From positions 1 to 64,000 of the forward strand of contig FOCC01000005.1 of NCBI GenBank assembly GCA_900110005.1: a stretch of DNA of 64,000 nt, given 5' to 3'. This stretch comes from Ligilactobacillus sp. WC1T17. GTDB taxonomy: Bacteria > Bacillota > Bacilli > Lactobacillales > Lactobacillaceae. Position numbers and translations under genes: made by a program. The stretch's first letter is position 1; each line of letters begins with the position of its first letter. Positions 45,261 through 53,687 of this stretch are shown one piece after another. The notes below the pieces were generated by a model. The model had not been told where the DNA came from. It saw nothing but the letters and a program-made list of their open reading frames with translations, and made no database searches.

Positions 45261-45289
45261 TGAAAATATTTTTTCAAGTATGCTATAAT
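45261..45289 (+). promoter_or_regulatory. Promoter and operator-like palindrome of the LacI-family gene
   Basis: An extended -10 (TGCTATAAT, 45281-45289) lies downstream of a perfect inverted repeat TGAAAA-TATT-TTTTCA (45261-45276), which covers the -35 position. Binding there would repress the gene, perhaps by its own product. The repeat lacks the central CG usual for many LacI-family operators. Confidence 0.5.
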
Positions 45290-45357
45290 TTATTCAATTT
45301 ATCATAAATATGCATTATAATAGCAAATTCCACCACCACAAAGGACCTAATTTAACC

Positions 45358-46359
45358 ATGAAAAATAAAGTTACCATTAAAGATGTTGCTCGTCATGCTG
45401 GAGTTTCAATGACAACTGTTTCTTTGATTTTAAATGGCAAGTCAAAACGTTTTACGGAAAGAACCCGCCAAAAAGTCTTCGAAGCCAGAGATAAGCTGAA
45501 CTATGTTCCTGATTTTAATGCCCGCAACCTCATTACCAATGCCGTCAAGACAATTGGTGTCATTGTCCCTGATATCGGCAACCCCTTTTTTAGCACCTTT
45601 GTCAAAAGCATTGAGCACAGCGCCATGGAAGAAAATTATATTCCGTTGATTCTTAGTTCCAATGCCAATAAAGAATTGGAACTTAAGTATCTGGATCAGC
45701 TGGTACATCGTTCGGTCAATGGCTTAATTATCGCCAGCCCTTCCACAGGTCAAAAAGAAATTGACTCTTTGCTCAAAAAAAATCATATTCCTTACCTGCT
45801 TATTGATCAAAACTCGGCTGACGGCGACCGTGTAATGACCGATGATGCTCTCGGCGCCAAATTAGCTGTTGATCACCTAATTCAATTGGGCCACCGCAAA
45901 ATCGCCATGATTATGGCTCAAAATCCCACTGATAACTTAAAGCGCCGCTTGCAAGGCTACAAAAATGCCTTAGCCAGCCATCACATCCCTTTTGATGAAA
46001 AGCTGGTTATCCCAACAGAAATGACAAAATTAGGCGGCGTTTTAGCCGCCAAAAAGCTTATTCAAACCGAAGCTTCGGCTGTTTTAACGGTTAATGACGA
46101 AGTGGCTTTAGGGCTTTACCGCGGGTTAAATATGGCCGGCAAAAAAATTCCTGCTGATTACTCCGTGGTAGGATATGATAACATCGACTTGGATGAATAC
46201 TTAAATCCGCCTTTGACTTCCATTGCACAGCCAATTAACGACCTGGGCTTTTACGCCTTTAAATTACTCTGTCAACGCATTGATCAAAATGATGGTCCTG
46301 CGCAAGAAATCACCCTGCCCGTTAAATTGGTTGTCCGCGATAGCACAACTAAACGATAA
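45358..46359 (+). CDS. LacI-family transcription regulator (RbsR/CcpA-like)
   Basis: 333 residues from the ATG at 45358 (AAAGGA upstream); the longer frame starts without a site. The HTH is VTIKDVARHAGVSMTTVSLI with hinge LNYVPDFNARNL, followed by a periplasmic-binding-protein-like sugar domain (TIGVIVPDIGNPFFSTFVKS; VVGYDNIDLDEYLNPPLTSI). It resembles ribose-type regulators. No sugar operon is beside it, so targets are elsewhere. It is divergent from the MCP gene, 193 bases apart, and ends in a strong terminator. Confidence 0.9.
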   Translation: MKNKVTIKDVARHAGVSMTTVSLILNGKSKRFTERTRQKVFEARDKLNYVPDFNARNLITNAVKTIGVIVPDIGNPFFSTFVKSIEHSAMEENYIPLILSSNANKELELKYLDQLVHRSVNGLIIASPSTGQKEIDSLLKKNHIPYLLIDQNSADGDRVMTDDALGAKLAVDHLIQLGHRKIAMIMAQNPTDNLKRRLQGYKNALASHHIPFDEKLVIPTEMTKLGGVLAAKKLIQTEASAVLTVNDEVALGLYRGLNMAGKKIPADYSVVGYDNIDLDEYLNPPLTSIAQPINDLGFYAFKLLCQRIDQNDGPAQEITLPVKLVVRDSTTKR

Positions 46360-46388
46360 AAAACTAGGCTTTTAGGCCTAGTTTTTTT
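46360..46388 (+). terminator. Terminator of the LacI-family gene
   Basis: AACTAGG (46362-46368) pairs with CCTAGTT (46377-46383), followed by TTTTTTT. Confidence 0.88.
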
Positions 46389-46763
46389 ACGCACTTTTTT
46401 GTTAGCTAAAGCATATATTATTAACATTATTACCAACAAACATCACAATGTACCGCGAAATATTTCGCTTTTTACCATTATTTGACAAAATTCTTACGAA
46501 ACTCAAAAAATTTAAATTAATTTTAACTAATTGTTTTTTAAGCGTTCAACATTAGTAAATGGTTTTAAAACCGAATGACACACACGACATGTGCTTATTT
46601 TTTACAAATAGTTTTTGCAAAAACGATCACAACTAGTCTGAAACCGGTTTTTATTAATTTTTAATTATAGAAACATGTGATGTCACCTGTTTGCCTTACA
46701 AAAGAATGTCTAATATAATCGGTCTTGTTAAGAAAAACTTTATAAATTTAAGGAGCAATTATC
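46389..46763 (+). promoter_or_regulatory. Regulatory region of the phn operon
   Basis: This 375-base gap holds no gene. A promoter TTGCCT (46691-46696)-N17-TATAAT (46714-46719) lies 45 bases before phnD. Overlapping its -35 is a 22-base near-perfect palindrome, 46671-46692 (AAACATGTGA-TG-TCACCTGTTT, 9 of 10 pairs), likely an operator. Other short palindromes are GGTTTTAAAACC (46561-46572) and AAACCGGTTT (46641-46650). No convincing PhoP box was found. Confidence 0.6.
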
Positions 46764-47696
46764 GTGAAAGTCTTCAAAAAACTCATGGTTGTGTTTGCTT
46801 TAGTAGCTGGCTTCGGTGCAGGCGTTCTCGCCAATAACCGTACTGCTCAAGCTTCTTATGCACCTAAGAAATTAACCGTCCAATTTGTCCCATCCTCTAA
46901 CGCTACTACAATTGAAGCTAAAGCTAAGCCTTTAGAAAAATTGTTGAAGAAGGAATTAGGTATTCCCGTTAAAGTTTCCGTTTCAACTGATTACAATACT
47001 ATCGTTGAAGCTATGGGATCTAAAAAAGTTGATGTCGGCTTCTTGCCACCTGATGCTTATGTTTTAGCACATAAACAATACAACGCTAAAGTTATCTTGC
47101 AAGCTTTGCGTTATGGCTACAAGCCTAATTCAAATGATGTTTTAGACAAGACTAAGCTTGTTGATTACTACCGTTCCCAAATCGTTGTTCGTAAAGACAG
47201 CAAAATCAAATCCATCAAAGATTTGAAAGGCAAAAAAATCGCTGTTCAAGATACAACTTCAACAGCCGGTTGGATTTTCCCAGCTGTTTCTATGTACAAA
47301 AAAGGTGTTAACATCAACAAGTCAAACATTTCAACTGTTGTTGTTAAAGGTCACGATCAAGGCGTTTTATCTGTTTACAACAAAAACACCGATGCTGCCT
47401 TCATCTTCCAAGGTGCACGTGCTTTAGTTAAGAAAGATGCTTCTGGTGTGATGACAAAAGTTGTTCCAATCTACACTACAGCTAAGATTCCAAACGATAC
47501 GATTTCCGTGCGTGGCGATATGAGTGCTAAGTGGCAAATGAAGATTCAAAAAGCCTTCAAAAAGATTGCTAAGACTAAAAAAGGTCACAAGATTGTTTCA
47601 AGTGTTTACTCACATGAAGGCTACACTAACTCCAAAGACAGCAACTTTGATATCATTCGTGAATACGACAAAATTGCTACTAAATTAGATAAATAA
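46764..47696 (+). CDS. phnD: PhnD-type substrate-binding protein of a phosphonate/phosphite-class ABC transporter
   Basis: 310 residues from a GTG with AAGGAG upstream. A signal peptide (about 1-31) ends near AQA-SYAPK. The mature part has the PhnD pattern: LTVQFVPSSNATTIEAKAKP, DVGFLPPDAYVLAHKQYNAK, IKSIKDLKGKKIAVQDTTST. There is no cysteine in the signal region, so it is not a normal lipoprotein; it may be secreted or held by charge (it is Lys-rich). It would deliver a phosphorus oxyanion or organophosphonate to PhnE. A terminator-like hairpin after it would lower expression of the downstream genes. Confidence 0.9.
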   Translation: MKVFKKLMVVFALVAGFGAGVLANNRTAQASYAPKKLTVQFVPSSNATTIEAKAKPLEKLLKKELGIPVKVSVSTDYNTIVEAMGSKKVDVGFLPPDAYVLAHKQYNAKVILQALRYGYKPNSNDVLDKTKLVDYYRSQIVVRKDSKIKSIKDLKGKKIAVQDTTSTAGWIFPAVSMYKKGVNINKSNISTVVVKGHDQGVLSVYNKNTDAAFIFQGARALVKKDASGVMTKVVPIYTTAKIPNDTISVRGDMSAKWQMKIQKAFKKIAKTKKGHKIVSSVYSHEGYTNSKDSNFDIIREYDKIATKLDK

Positions 47697-47702
47697 CAAA
47701 TA

Positions 47703-47736
47703 AAGCTGGGGAATCTTACCTTTCCCAGCTTTTTTA
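47703..47736 (+). terminator. Intra-operon terminator between phnD and phnC
   Basis: AAGCTGGG (47703-47710) pairs with CCCAGCTT (47724-47731), followed by TTTTT. It sits just before phnC and probably sets the excess of binding protein over transporter by partial readthrough. Confidence 0.8.
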
Positions 47737-47754
47737 TGAGAAAGAGGATAAATA

Positions 47755-48519
47755 ATGGAAACAAAACCATTGATTCAATTTAAAAATGTACAAAAAATTT
47801 ACCCTAACGGCACAGTTGGTTTAAAAGATATCAACCTTGATATTGAAGAAGGCCAATTTGTCGTAGTCGTTGGTTTATCCGGCGCCGGCAAATCAACTTT
47901 GCTCCGCACTATCAACCGTATGCATGATATTACTGATGGTGATATTTTGCTTGAAGGTAAATCGATTATCCACTATAAAGGCAAAGCTTTGCGCAACTTA
48001 CGCCGCAGCGTAGGGATGATTTTCCAAGGCTTCAATTTGGTTAAACGTTCTTCTGTTGAACGCAACGTTTTATCCGGACGTGTGGGCTATTACCCTACTT
48101 GGAAGAGTGTTTTAGGCTTGTTTACTAAAGAAGATAAAGCTAAAGCTGTAGAAGCTTTACAGCGGGTTAACATGGCTTCCAAAATTTATTCACGTGCCGA
48201 TGAACTTTCCGGCGGTCAGCAACAGCGGGTTGCGATTGCACGAACTTTCATGCAAAACCCTAAGATTATCTTAGCCGACGAACCTGTTGCTTCCCTTGAT
48301 CCTTTGACTACTGAAGCCGTGATGGATGACTTAAAGCAGCTCAACCGTGATTTTGGTATGACTGTTTTAGTTAACCTCCACTCAGTGCCATTGGCTTTGA
48401 AATATGCCGACCGGATTATCGGTTTAAGAGCAGGTCAATTAGTTTACGATAAGATGATTGCCGACGTTAAAGAAACTGACTTTGACAGCATCTATGACGA
48501 AAATGGAAAGGTGAAATAG
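47755..48519 (+). CDS. phnC: PhnC-type ABC transporter ATPase
   Basis: 254 residues. Walker [19 protein letters not shown]-loop [20 protein letters not shown], signature [15 protein letters not shown], Walker [13 protein letters not shown] and H-loop NLHSV are intact. [15 protein letters not shown] is the PhnC-specific segment. It powers the two permeases encoded next. Confidence 0.95.
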   Translation: METKPLIQFKNVQKIYPNGTVGLKDINLDIEEGQFVVVVGLSGAGKSTLLRTINRMHDITDGDILLEGKSIIHYKGKALRNLRRSVGMIFQGFNLVKRSSVERNVLSGRVGYYPTWKSVLGLFTKEDKAKAVEALQRVNMASKIYSRADELSGGQQQRVAIARTFMQNPKIILADEPVASLDPLTTEAVMDDLKQLNRDFGMTVLVNLHSVPLALKYADRIIGLRAGQLVYDKMIADVKETDFDSIYDENGKVK

Positions 48520-49311
48520 ATGGAAAATCAAGTACCTCAAAAGACCTGGCTGCAAAAATACCATGTTAAAGGCATTTTTTGGACTGTCATTTTGCTTGTT
48601 TTGTTGGAATTATCCAGCATTTCGACGGGGGTCAAATGGTCTGACTTCTTCAAAAACTTTGATCAATTTCTCGAATTGTTCCATCGGATGGCCCATCCCG
48701 ATTGTAGCTATACTTCAATTGTGATTCAACCTATCATTGAAACCATTCAAATGGCCTTGTTAGGGACAACCTTAGGAACGATTTTTGCCGTACCTTTTGC
48801 CGTTTTAGCAGCGCGCAACATCGTCAAAAACGCCTTTTTAAGAGGGGTTATCCGCTTTATCTTAAATTTGGTCAGAACTTTGCCTGACTTGCTTTTAGCA
48901 GCTTTAGCGGTGGCCATTGTAGGAATTGGGGCTACCGCTGGTGTTTGGACCTTGGCTATTTTCTCCTTTGGGATGATTTCCAAGCTTTTTTACGAAACCA
49001 TCGAAACCATCGAAAGCGGCCCGCTAGAAGCTTTAAGAGCTGCCGGCGCTAATAACATCCAAGTAATTGTCTTTGCCGTTATTCCACAAGTGTTAAATGG
49101 TTTTATCTCATATTTCCTTTATACTTTTGAAATTAATGTGCGTGCTTCCACTGTTTTAGGTTACTTAGGTGCCGGCGGGATTGGTGTCTTCTTGCAGCGG
49201 TCACTTTCGTCCTTCAGATATGACCAAACAGCAGTCATTATTTTGGCTATTTTAGTAGTTGTGGTTGTTATCGATGCAGTATCAAATACCTTACGGGAGA
49301 AATTACAATAA
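48520..49311 (+). CDS. phnE: PhnE-type ABC transporter permease (first)
   Basis: 263 residues starting at the base after the phnC stop codon. About six membrane spans; the EAA-like loop is GPLEALRAAGANNIQVIVFA and RASTVLGYLGAGGIGVFLQR is the conserved C-terminal PhnE block. It pairs with the second permease to form a heterodimeric channel. Confidence 0.94.
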   Translation: MENQVPQKTWLQKYHVKGIFWTVILLVLLELSSISTGVKWSDFFKNFDQFLELFHRMAHPDCSYTSIVIQPIIETIQMALLGTTLGTIFAVPFAVLAARNIVKNAFLRGVIRFILNLVRTLPDLLLAALAVAIVGIGATAGVWTLAIFSFGMISKLFYETIETIESGPLEALRAAGANNIQVIVFAVIPQVLNGFISYFLYTFEINVRASTVLGYLGAGGIGVFLQRSLSSFRYDQTAVIILAILVVVVVIDAVSNTLREKLQ

Positions 49312-49312
49312 G

Positions 49313-50128
49313 ATGGAAAATAAAAATCTTGAAATCAAAAAAACACCTTGGCAGCGTTATGGCTGGCTGGCCATTGTTGTTTTAGTTATTTGCTTTTACG
49401 TATGGGCTATTACTGGCTTAACTTTTTCGGGTATCCAAGATTCAGCTGGTGAAGTTTCTAAATCAATCATTCATGGCCTCTTTCATCCAGACTGGTCTTA
49501 TGTTTATGATGGTTCCGGTGAAGATTTAGTTTCGCTCATTATTCAAACGTTAGCCATTGCCTTTTTGGGTACCATCGTTTCGGCTATCTTGTCAATTCCC
49601 TTTGCTTTTTGGGCTGCCCGCAGTCCTAAAGAAAGAGGCCAAAAGATTCACCCTAAATCAACCAGTGGTAAATTTATCCTGGTTTTAATCAGAACCTTTC
49701 CTGAATTGGTGTTGGCTATTATGTTCATCAAAGCTGTTGGACCAGGTTCTTTTGCCGGGGTCTTAGCGGTGTCAATCCACTCCATCGGGATGCTTGGCAA
49801 ATTGTTTTCTGAAGCAATCGAAAATATGGATCGCAGTGCCGATGAAGCCATTATCGCTGCCGGCGGATCCAGTGCTGATGTTTTTACCTTAGCTACTATT
49901 CCGACAATTATCCCTGAATTTTTGTCATTTACCTTATACCGGTTTGAAATTGCCGTCCGTTCCGCTTCCATTTTAGGAATGGTTGGCGCCGGCGGGATTG
50001 GTACGCCGTTATTATTTGCCATTCAAACCAGAACCTGGCCTCGTGTCGGCATTATTTTGTTAGGGATTATCATCATGGTTACCGCCATTGACTGGTTGTC
50101 TGGTACCTTAAGAAAGAAGCTGGTCTAA
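49313..50128 (+). CDS. phnE: PhnE-type ABC transporter permease (second)
   Basis: 271 residues from the ATG at 49313, one base after the first permease; a longer reading overlaps it without a ribosome site. Membrane spans and the loops RSADEAIIAAGGSSADVFTL and RSASILGMVGAGGIGTPLLF parallel the first permease. Two permease genes side by side are usual for Firmicutes phn-type operons. Confidence 0.94.
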   Translation: MENKNLEIKKTPWQRYGWLAIVVLVICFYVWAITGLTFSGIQDSAGEVSKSIIHGLFHPDWSYVYDGSGEDLVSLIIQTLAIAFLGTIVSAILSIPFAFWAARSPKERGQKIHPKSTSGKFILVLIRTFPELVLAIMFIKAVGPGSFAGVLAVSIHSIGMLGKLFSEAIENMDRSADEAIIAAGGSSADVFTLATIPTIIPEFLSFTLYRFEIAVRSASILGMVGAGGIGTPLLFAIQTRTWPRVGIILLGIIIMVTAIDWLSGTLRKKLV

Positions 50129-51691
50129 ATGAAAGTTCGCATTTTATCTACCAGTGATGTGCATGGAAACTTTTTTCCAACCAACTATGCCAGTCAAACC
50201 GACTATCATCCTTTCGGCTACCTCAAAGCTGCCAGCGTAATTGACCAAATTCGCCAGCAAAACCCAGATGACATCATCTTATATATTGAAAACGGCGACT
50301 TTTTAGAAGGCTCGCCGCTGACCGATTATGCCTATCAAACAAAAGACGCAGCTTGCGGCCATTATCATCAAAATTTTGCTAAAATTTTAAACATGATGGC
50401 TCCGGATGCTGTTATCTTAGGCAACCATGAATTCAACTACAGTCCTGAATATTTGGAAAGCTGCTACCAAGGACTTAAAGCTCCTATCTTAGCAGCCAAT
50501 ATTAAAGAAGGACCCAATAGTCATATTATTACTGCTCCTTACCGCATTGTGGAACAAAAAGGCGTAAAGATTGCCATTATTGGCTTAACAACCCAATATA
50601 TTCCCCACTGGGAAAAGCCTGAGCACATTTCAGGCTGGCATTTTGAAGCTGCAGCCTCTGCTGCTAAACGCACTATCGCCCAATTTAAAAATCAGGTTGA
50701 TTTGATAGTCGTTGCTTACCATGGCGGTTTTGAAAAAGATTTAACTTCAGGCCAACCTACCGAAAAATTAACCGGTGAAAATGAGGGCTATGAGCTTTTA
50801 ACCAATGTTCCAGGAATTGATGCTTTAGTCACCGGCCACCAGCACCGCAAAATTGCCACAGTAAAAAAGCAGATTCCCACTACGCAGCCGGGTTTTCGCG
50901 GGGAAACTGTCGGCATGCTGACCTTAGATTTGGATTCAAATAAGCATGTTGCAGCTGCTTCTTCCGAACTGCTCGATGTTAAAGATGCTCCTTTAAAAGC
51001 TGACATGATGCCCTTGGTCAATGATTTGCAATCCAAGGTGCAAACGTGGCTAGACCAGCCTTTAGCTCAAATCGACGGTGGCATGAATATTACTGACCAC
51101 ATGCAAGCCCGGATGTTTGGCCATCCTTACTTAGCCTTGGTCAACCAGGTACAAATGGACGCTTTAGGCGTTGATATTTCAGGAACATCGTTATTTAACG
51201 ATGAAGTAAGGGGCTTAGATGAAGTCGTTACCATGCGAAATGTCATGAATTCTTACGTTTATCCTAACACCTTGGCTGTCGAAGAAATTAGCGGTCAAGA
51301 TTTATACGACGCTTTGGAGCGCAGCGCCAGTTTCTTTGAGTTAAACGCTGATGGAACCGTCGGCATCTCAGCGGAATTTTCCACTCCTAAAGTTGAATTG
51401 TATAACTATGACTATTATTCTGGAATTGACTATACTATTGATATCACCAAACCTAAAGGCCAACGAATTACGGCTTTAACTTACCATAACCATCCTGTTG
51501 CTAAGGACCAAAAGCTTAAAGTCGTTATTAACCAATACCGTGGCGTCGGTGGTGGCAACTATCCGATGTTTTCGGCTGATAAGATGGTCAAAGTCGATGA
51601 AAACCCTGTGGCTGGTTTAATTGTAGCTTACCTCAAAAAGCATGACCATTTAACCGCCAAACAACCGACTAATTTAACTTTTATCAAATAA
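50129..51691 (+). CDS. Cytoplasmic metallophosphatase / 5'-nucleotidase family protein
   Basis: 520 residues starting directly after the permease stop, so translationally coupled. The metal-binding motifs of the calcineurin-like fold are complete: STSDVHGNF, ENGDFLEG, LGNHEFN, VAYHGGF and VTGHQHRK. The C-terminal half (about 330-520) is the 5'-nucleotidase domain (EISGQDLYDALERSASFFEL; YRGVGGGNYPMF). UshA/YfkN relatives are exported, but this one has no signal peptide, so it acts inside. It probably removes phosphate from a compound brought in by PhnCDE, or 2',3'-cyclic nucleotides; the substrate is inferred only. Confidence 0.9.
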   Translation: MKVRILSTSDVHGNFFPTNYASQTDYHPFGYLKAASVIDQIRQQNPDDIILYIENGDFLEGSPLTDYAYQTKDAACGHYHQNFAKILNMMAPDAVILGNHEFNYSPEYLESCYQGLKAPILAANIKEGPNSHIITAPYRIVEQKGVKIAIIGLTTQYIPHWEKPEHISGWHFEAAASAAKRTIAQFKNQVDLIVVAYHGGFEKDLTSGQPTEKLTGENEGYELLTNVPGIDALVTGHQHRKIATVKKQIPTTQPGFRGETVGMLTLDLDSNKHVAAASSELLDVKDAPLKADMMPLVNDLQSKVQTWLDQPLAQIDGGMNITDHMQARMFGHPYLALVNQVQMDALGVDISGTSLFNDEVRGLDEVVTMRNVMNSYVYPNTLAVEEISGQDLYDALERSASFFELNADGTVGISAEFSTPKVELYNYDYYSGIDYTIDITKPKGQRITALTYHNHPVAKDQKLKVVINQYRGVGGGNYPMFSADKMVKVDENPVAGLIVAYLKKHDHLTAKQPTNLTFIK

Positions 51692-51726
51692 AAAGATGCC
51701 CCGAAGAAATCGGGGCATCTTTTTAT
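51691..51726. terminator. Bidirectional terminator between the phn operon and the racemase operon
   Basis: GATGCCCCGA, loop AGAAA, TCGGGGCATC: a perfect 10-base stem with A and T runs on both sides. It serves convergent transcripts. Confidence 0.95.
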
Positions 51727-52430
51727 TTGCGCATTTTCCGGGCTAAATCAACTGTTCTTTGAGCTAAAACAATTTGACTGTCAACCACAGGCAGGTTTGT
51801 TACCGGTTCTCTTTCTTGAGCCACCGACAATTCGGTACAACCCAAAATAATAGCATCACAGTTGAGTTCTTCAACCATTTTTTTAACTAAAGTATGATAC
51901 AAAGTCCGATCAACGTAATTTTGCTTTTTAACGCCAGTATAAATCAAATCCATGGTCAATTGCATAATTTCGGCAGTCGGATTGACCAGTTCATAGCCAG
52001 CATTCAAAATTTCCTGGTCGTAAATGCCATATTTAATGGTTCCTTCCGTTGCCAAAACACCGATTCTTTTGGCTTGCGGATATTTCATTCTAATTTCTTT
52101 AACCGTTTCTTGCGGCATGTTCAGCAAAGGTGCCTGACATGCCTTGCTTAATTCGTCATAAAAATAATGAGCGGTGTTGCAAGGCAGCGTATAAAAAGCG
52201 GGCTTTAATTGATTAAAATTTTTAATATCATCTAACAAAGGCATTAACGGGCTGGGTTTAGTATGATCTAAAATATAAGCTGTGCGATCAGGAATCGTCG
52301 CATGATTTACTAAAATATAATCCAAAAAATCCTGATCATTTTTACCCTTGGTTAATTCATTAACAGCATGGATATAGCTCTCAGTAGCCATCGTTCCCAT
52401 ACCGCCTAATACGACAAAAAAGTTTTTCAT
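51723..52430 (-). CDS. Aspartate/glutamate racemase family protein (probable D-Asp supply)
   Basis: 235 residues. N-terminal VVLGGMGTMATESYI; catalytic cysteines in LPCNTAHYFY and ILGCTELSVAQ. The family interconverts L- and D-Asp or Glu without a cofactor. It lies directly after the ATP-grasp ligase, the same pairing as racemase and D-aspartate ligase in Enterococcus faecium, so it most likely makes D-Asp for the peptidoglycan cross-bridge. Confidence 0.9.
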   Translation of the reverse strand: MKNFFVVLGGMGTMATESYIHAVNELTKGKNDQDFLDYILVNHATIPDRTAYILDHTKPSPLMPLLDDIKNFNQLKPAFYTLPCNTAHYFYDELSKACQAPLLNMPQETVKEIRMKYPQAKRIGVLATEGTIKYGIYDQEILNAGYELVNPTAEIMQLTMDLIYTGVKKQNYVDRTLYHTLVKKMVEELNCDAIILGCTELSVAQEREPVTNLPVVDSQIVLAQRTVDLARKMRK

Positions 52431-52436
52431 TGCAAA

Positions 52437-53687
52437 TCATCCTTTATTTTCTTTAAAGTAGCGGTCAAAGTTTTTAGCATAGTTATGTTCAAGCCACTTG
52501 ATTAAAAGCCAGCGTTTAAAGTTCATATCTTTAGCATACTCATATGTTTTACCATACCGTTTTTGCTTAATCAAAGCCAGCGCTAATTTTTTATCATCAT
52601 TTTGCCGAGCATACTTGGCAAAAACAGTTGGTGGTACGCCTAGCCACAAAGCGTCCTTAGTTTTATCCTGTTTGGCTAACACGATAGGGGCGTCCTTTAA
52701 GTTTTTGACCACATAATCGCGCACCACCCATTGCGCCAAATTATAGCCGAATAAGGTCACAAAAAAGCTGCTGCGTCCCTGTCTTAAGTTCATTTCAAAT
52801 AACTTATAGCTGTGGTCGCGCTCATCATACTTCATATCGAAATTAGCATAGCCAGTAAATGAAATTGCTTCTAAAAAGGATTTAATTTTATCACAAATCT
52901 CTTGGTTAAAATCAGGCAAAATCGCCACATAATTGCCAATAGCGTCAGGTTCAGGGTCTTCCAAAAGCGGATGTCCCATGCACATCATCTTGACGTGGCT
53001 ATTTTGGTCAACATATGCATTTAAAACGCGCATCTTACTATCATCGCCGGGGATAAAATCTTGCAAAATAAAATCTGACTGATAGCCGTTATGGTAGGCT
53101 TGTTCTAACACATAGCTTAATTCCTGATCATTTTGAATTCGAAAAGCCTTCTTGCGCCCTTCAAAATCCACTTCCAGCCATTCAATACTATTGGCGGCCT
53201 TCAAAGCTACCGGGTAGGCAAACGGCTGCTTAACGGCATTTTCTTCAAACATTTTTTTAGTAATAATCTGTGTTTTAGGGTAAGGCAGACCATATTTTTC
53301 ACACATTTGGTAGAAGTTTTCTTTATTATTGAGCTTAATAATCAAATCATAATCGACATAAGGGCAAATAAAGACATCATCTAATTCATGCTTATGTTTG
53401 GCAATTAATTCCGCATACCCATCGCCACAGCCGATTAAAAGCACCGGTTCTGTATGCGTCCGGTACTCTTCTTTTAATTTCAGCATGGTATTAATCCAAG
53501 TTGGATCCTCTGAAAATCCTGGAATAATGGTCCGATCAACAATTTTAGTGTAGCGGGTGGGCGCCCAATCAGCTTGAGCATAGGCCTTAACCGGTTTTTG
53601 CGTTAATTCATAAAAGGAGCGGGCCATCCCGTAAACGTTAAAGTCACTGCCTAATAAAATAGGCGTAAATTCAGGTAAATTACTCAT
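52437..53687 (-). CDS. ATP-grasp ligase, probable D-aspartate ligase for peptidoglycan
   Basis: 416 residues with the ATP-grasp core (YPVALKAANSIEWLEVDFEG, DFILQDFIPGDDSKM and a metal-binding EMNLRQGRSSFFV). It matches the Asl-type carboxylate-amine ligase that adds D-Asp to the Lys side chain of the UDP-MurNAc precursor. It overlaps the MurE-like gene by one base and is followed by the racemase, so enzyme, substrate maker and Lys ligase form one operon. Substrate is inferred from this context. Confidence 0.85.
   Translation of the reverse strand: MSNLPEFTPILLGSDFNVYGMARSFYELTQKPVKAYAQADWAPTRYTKIVDRTIIPGFSEDPTWINTMLKLKEEYRTHTEPVLLIGCGDGYAELIAKHKHELDDVFICPYVDYDLIIKLNNKENFYQMCEKYGLPYPKTQIITKKMFEENAVKQPFAYPVALKAANSIEWLEVDFEGRKKAFRIQNDQELSYVLEQAYHNGYQSDFILQDFIPGDDSKMRVLNAYVDQNSHVKMMCMGHPLLEDPEPDAIGNYVAILPDFNQEICDKIKSFLEAISFTGYANFDMKYDERDHSYKLFEMNLRQGRSSFFVTLFGYNLAQWVVRDYVVKNLKDAPIVLAKQDKTKDALWLGVPPTVFAKYARQNDDKKLALALIKQKRYGKTYEYAKDMNFKRWLLIKWLEHNYAKNFDRYFKENKG

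Noticed and set aside
46560-46763. PhoP box upstream of phnD
   Set aside because: TTTACA and TTTTTG occur five bases apart once, but no repeated TTNACA array with correct spacing is visible.
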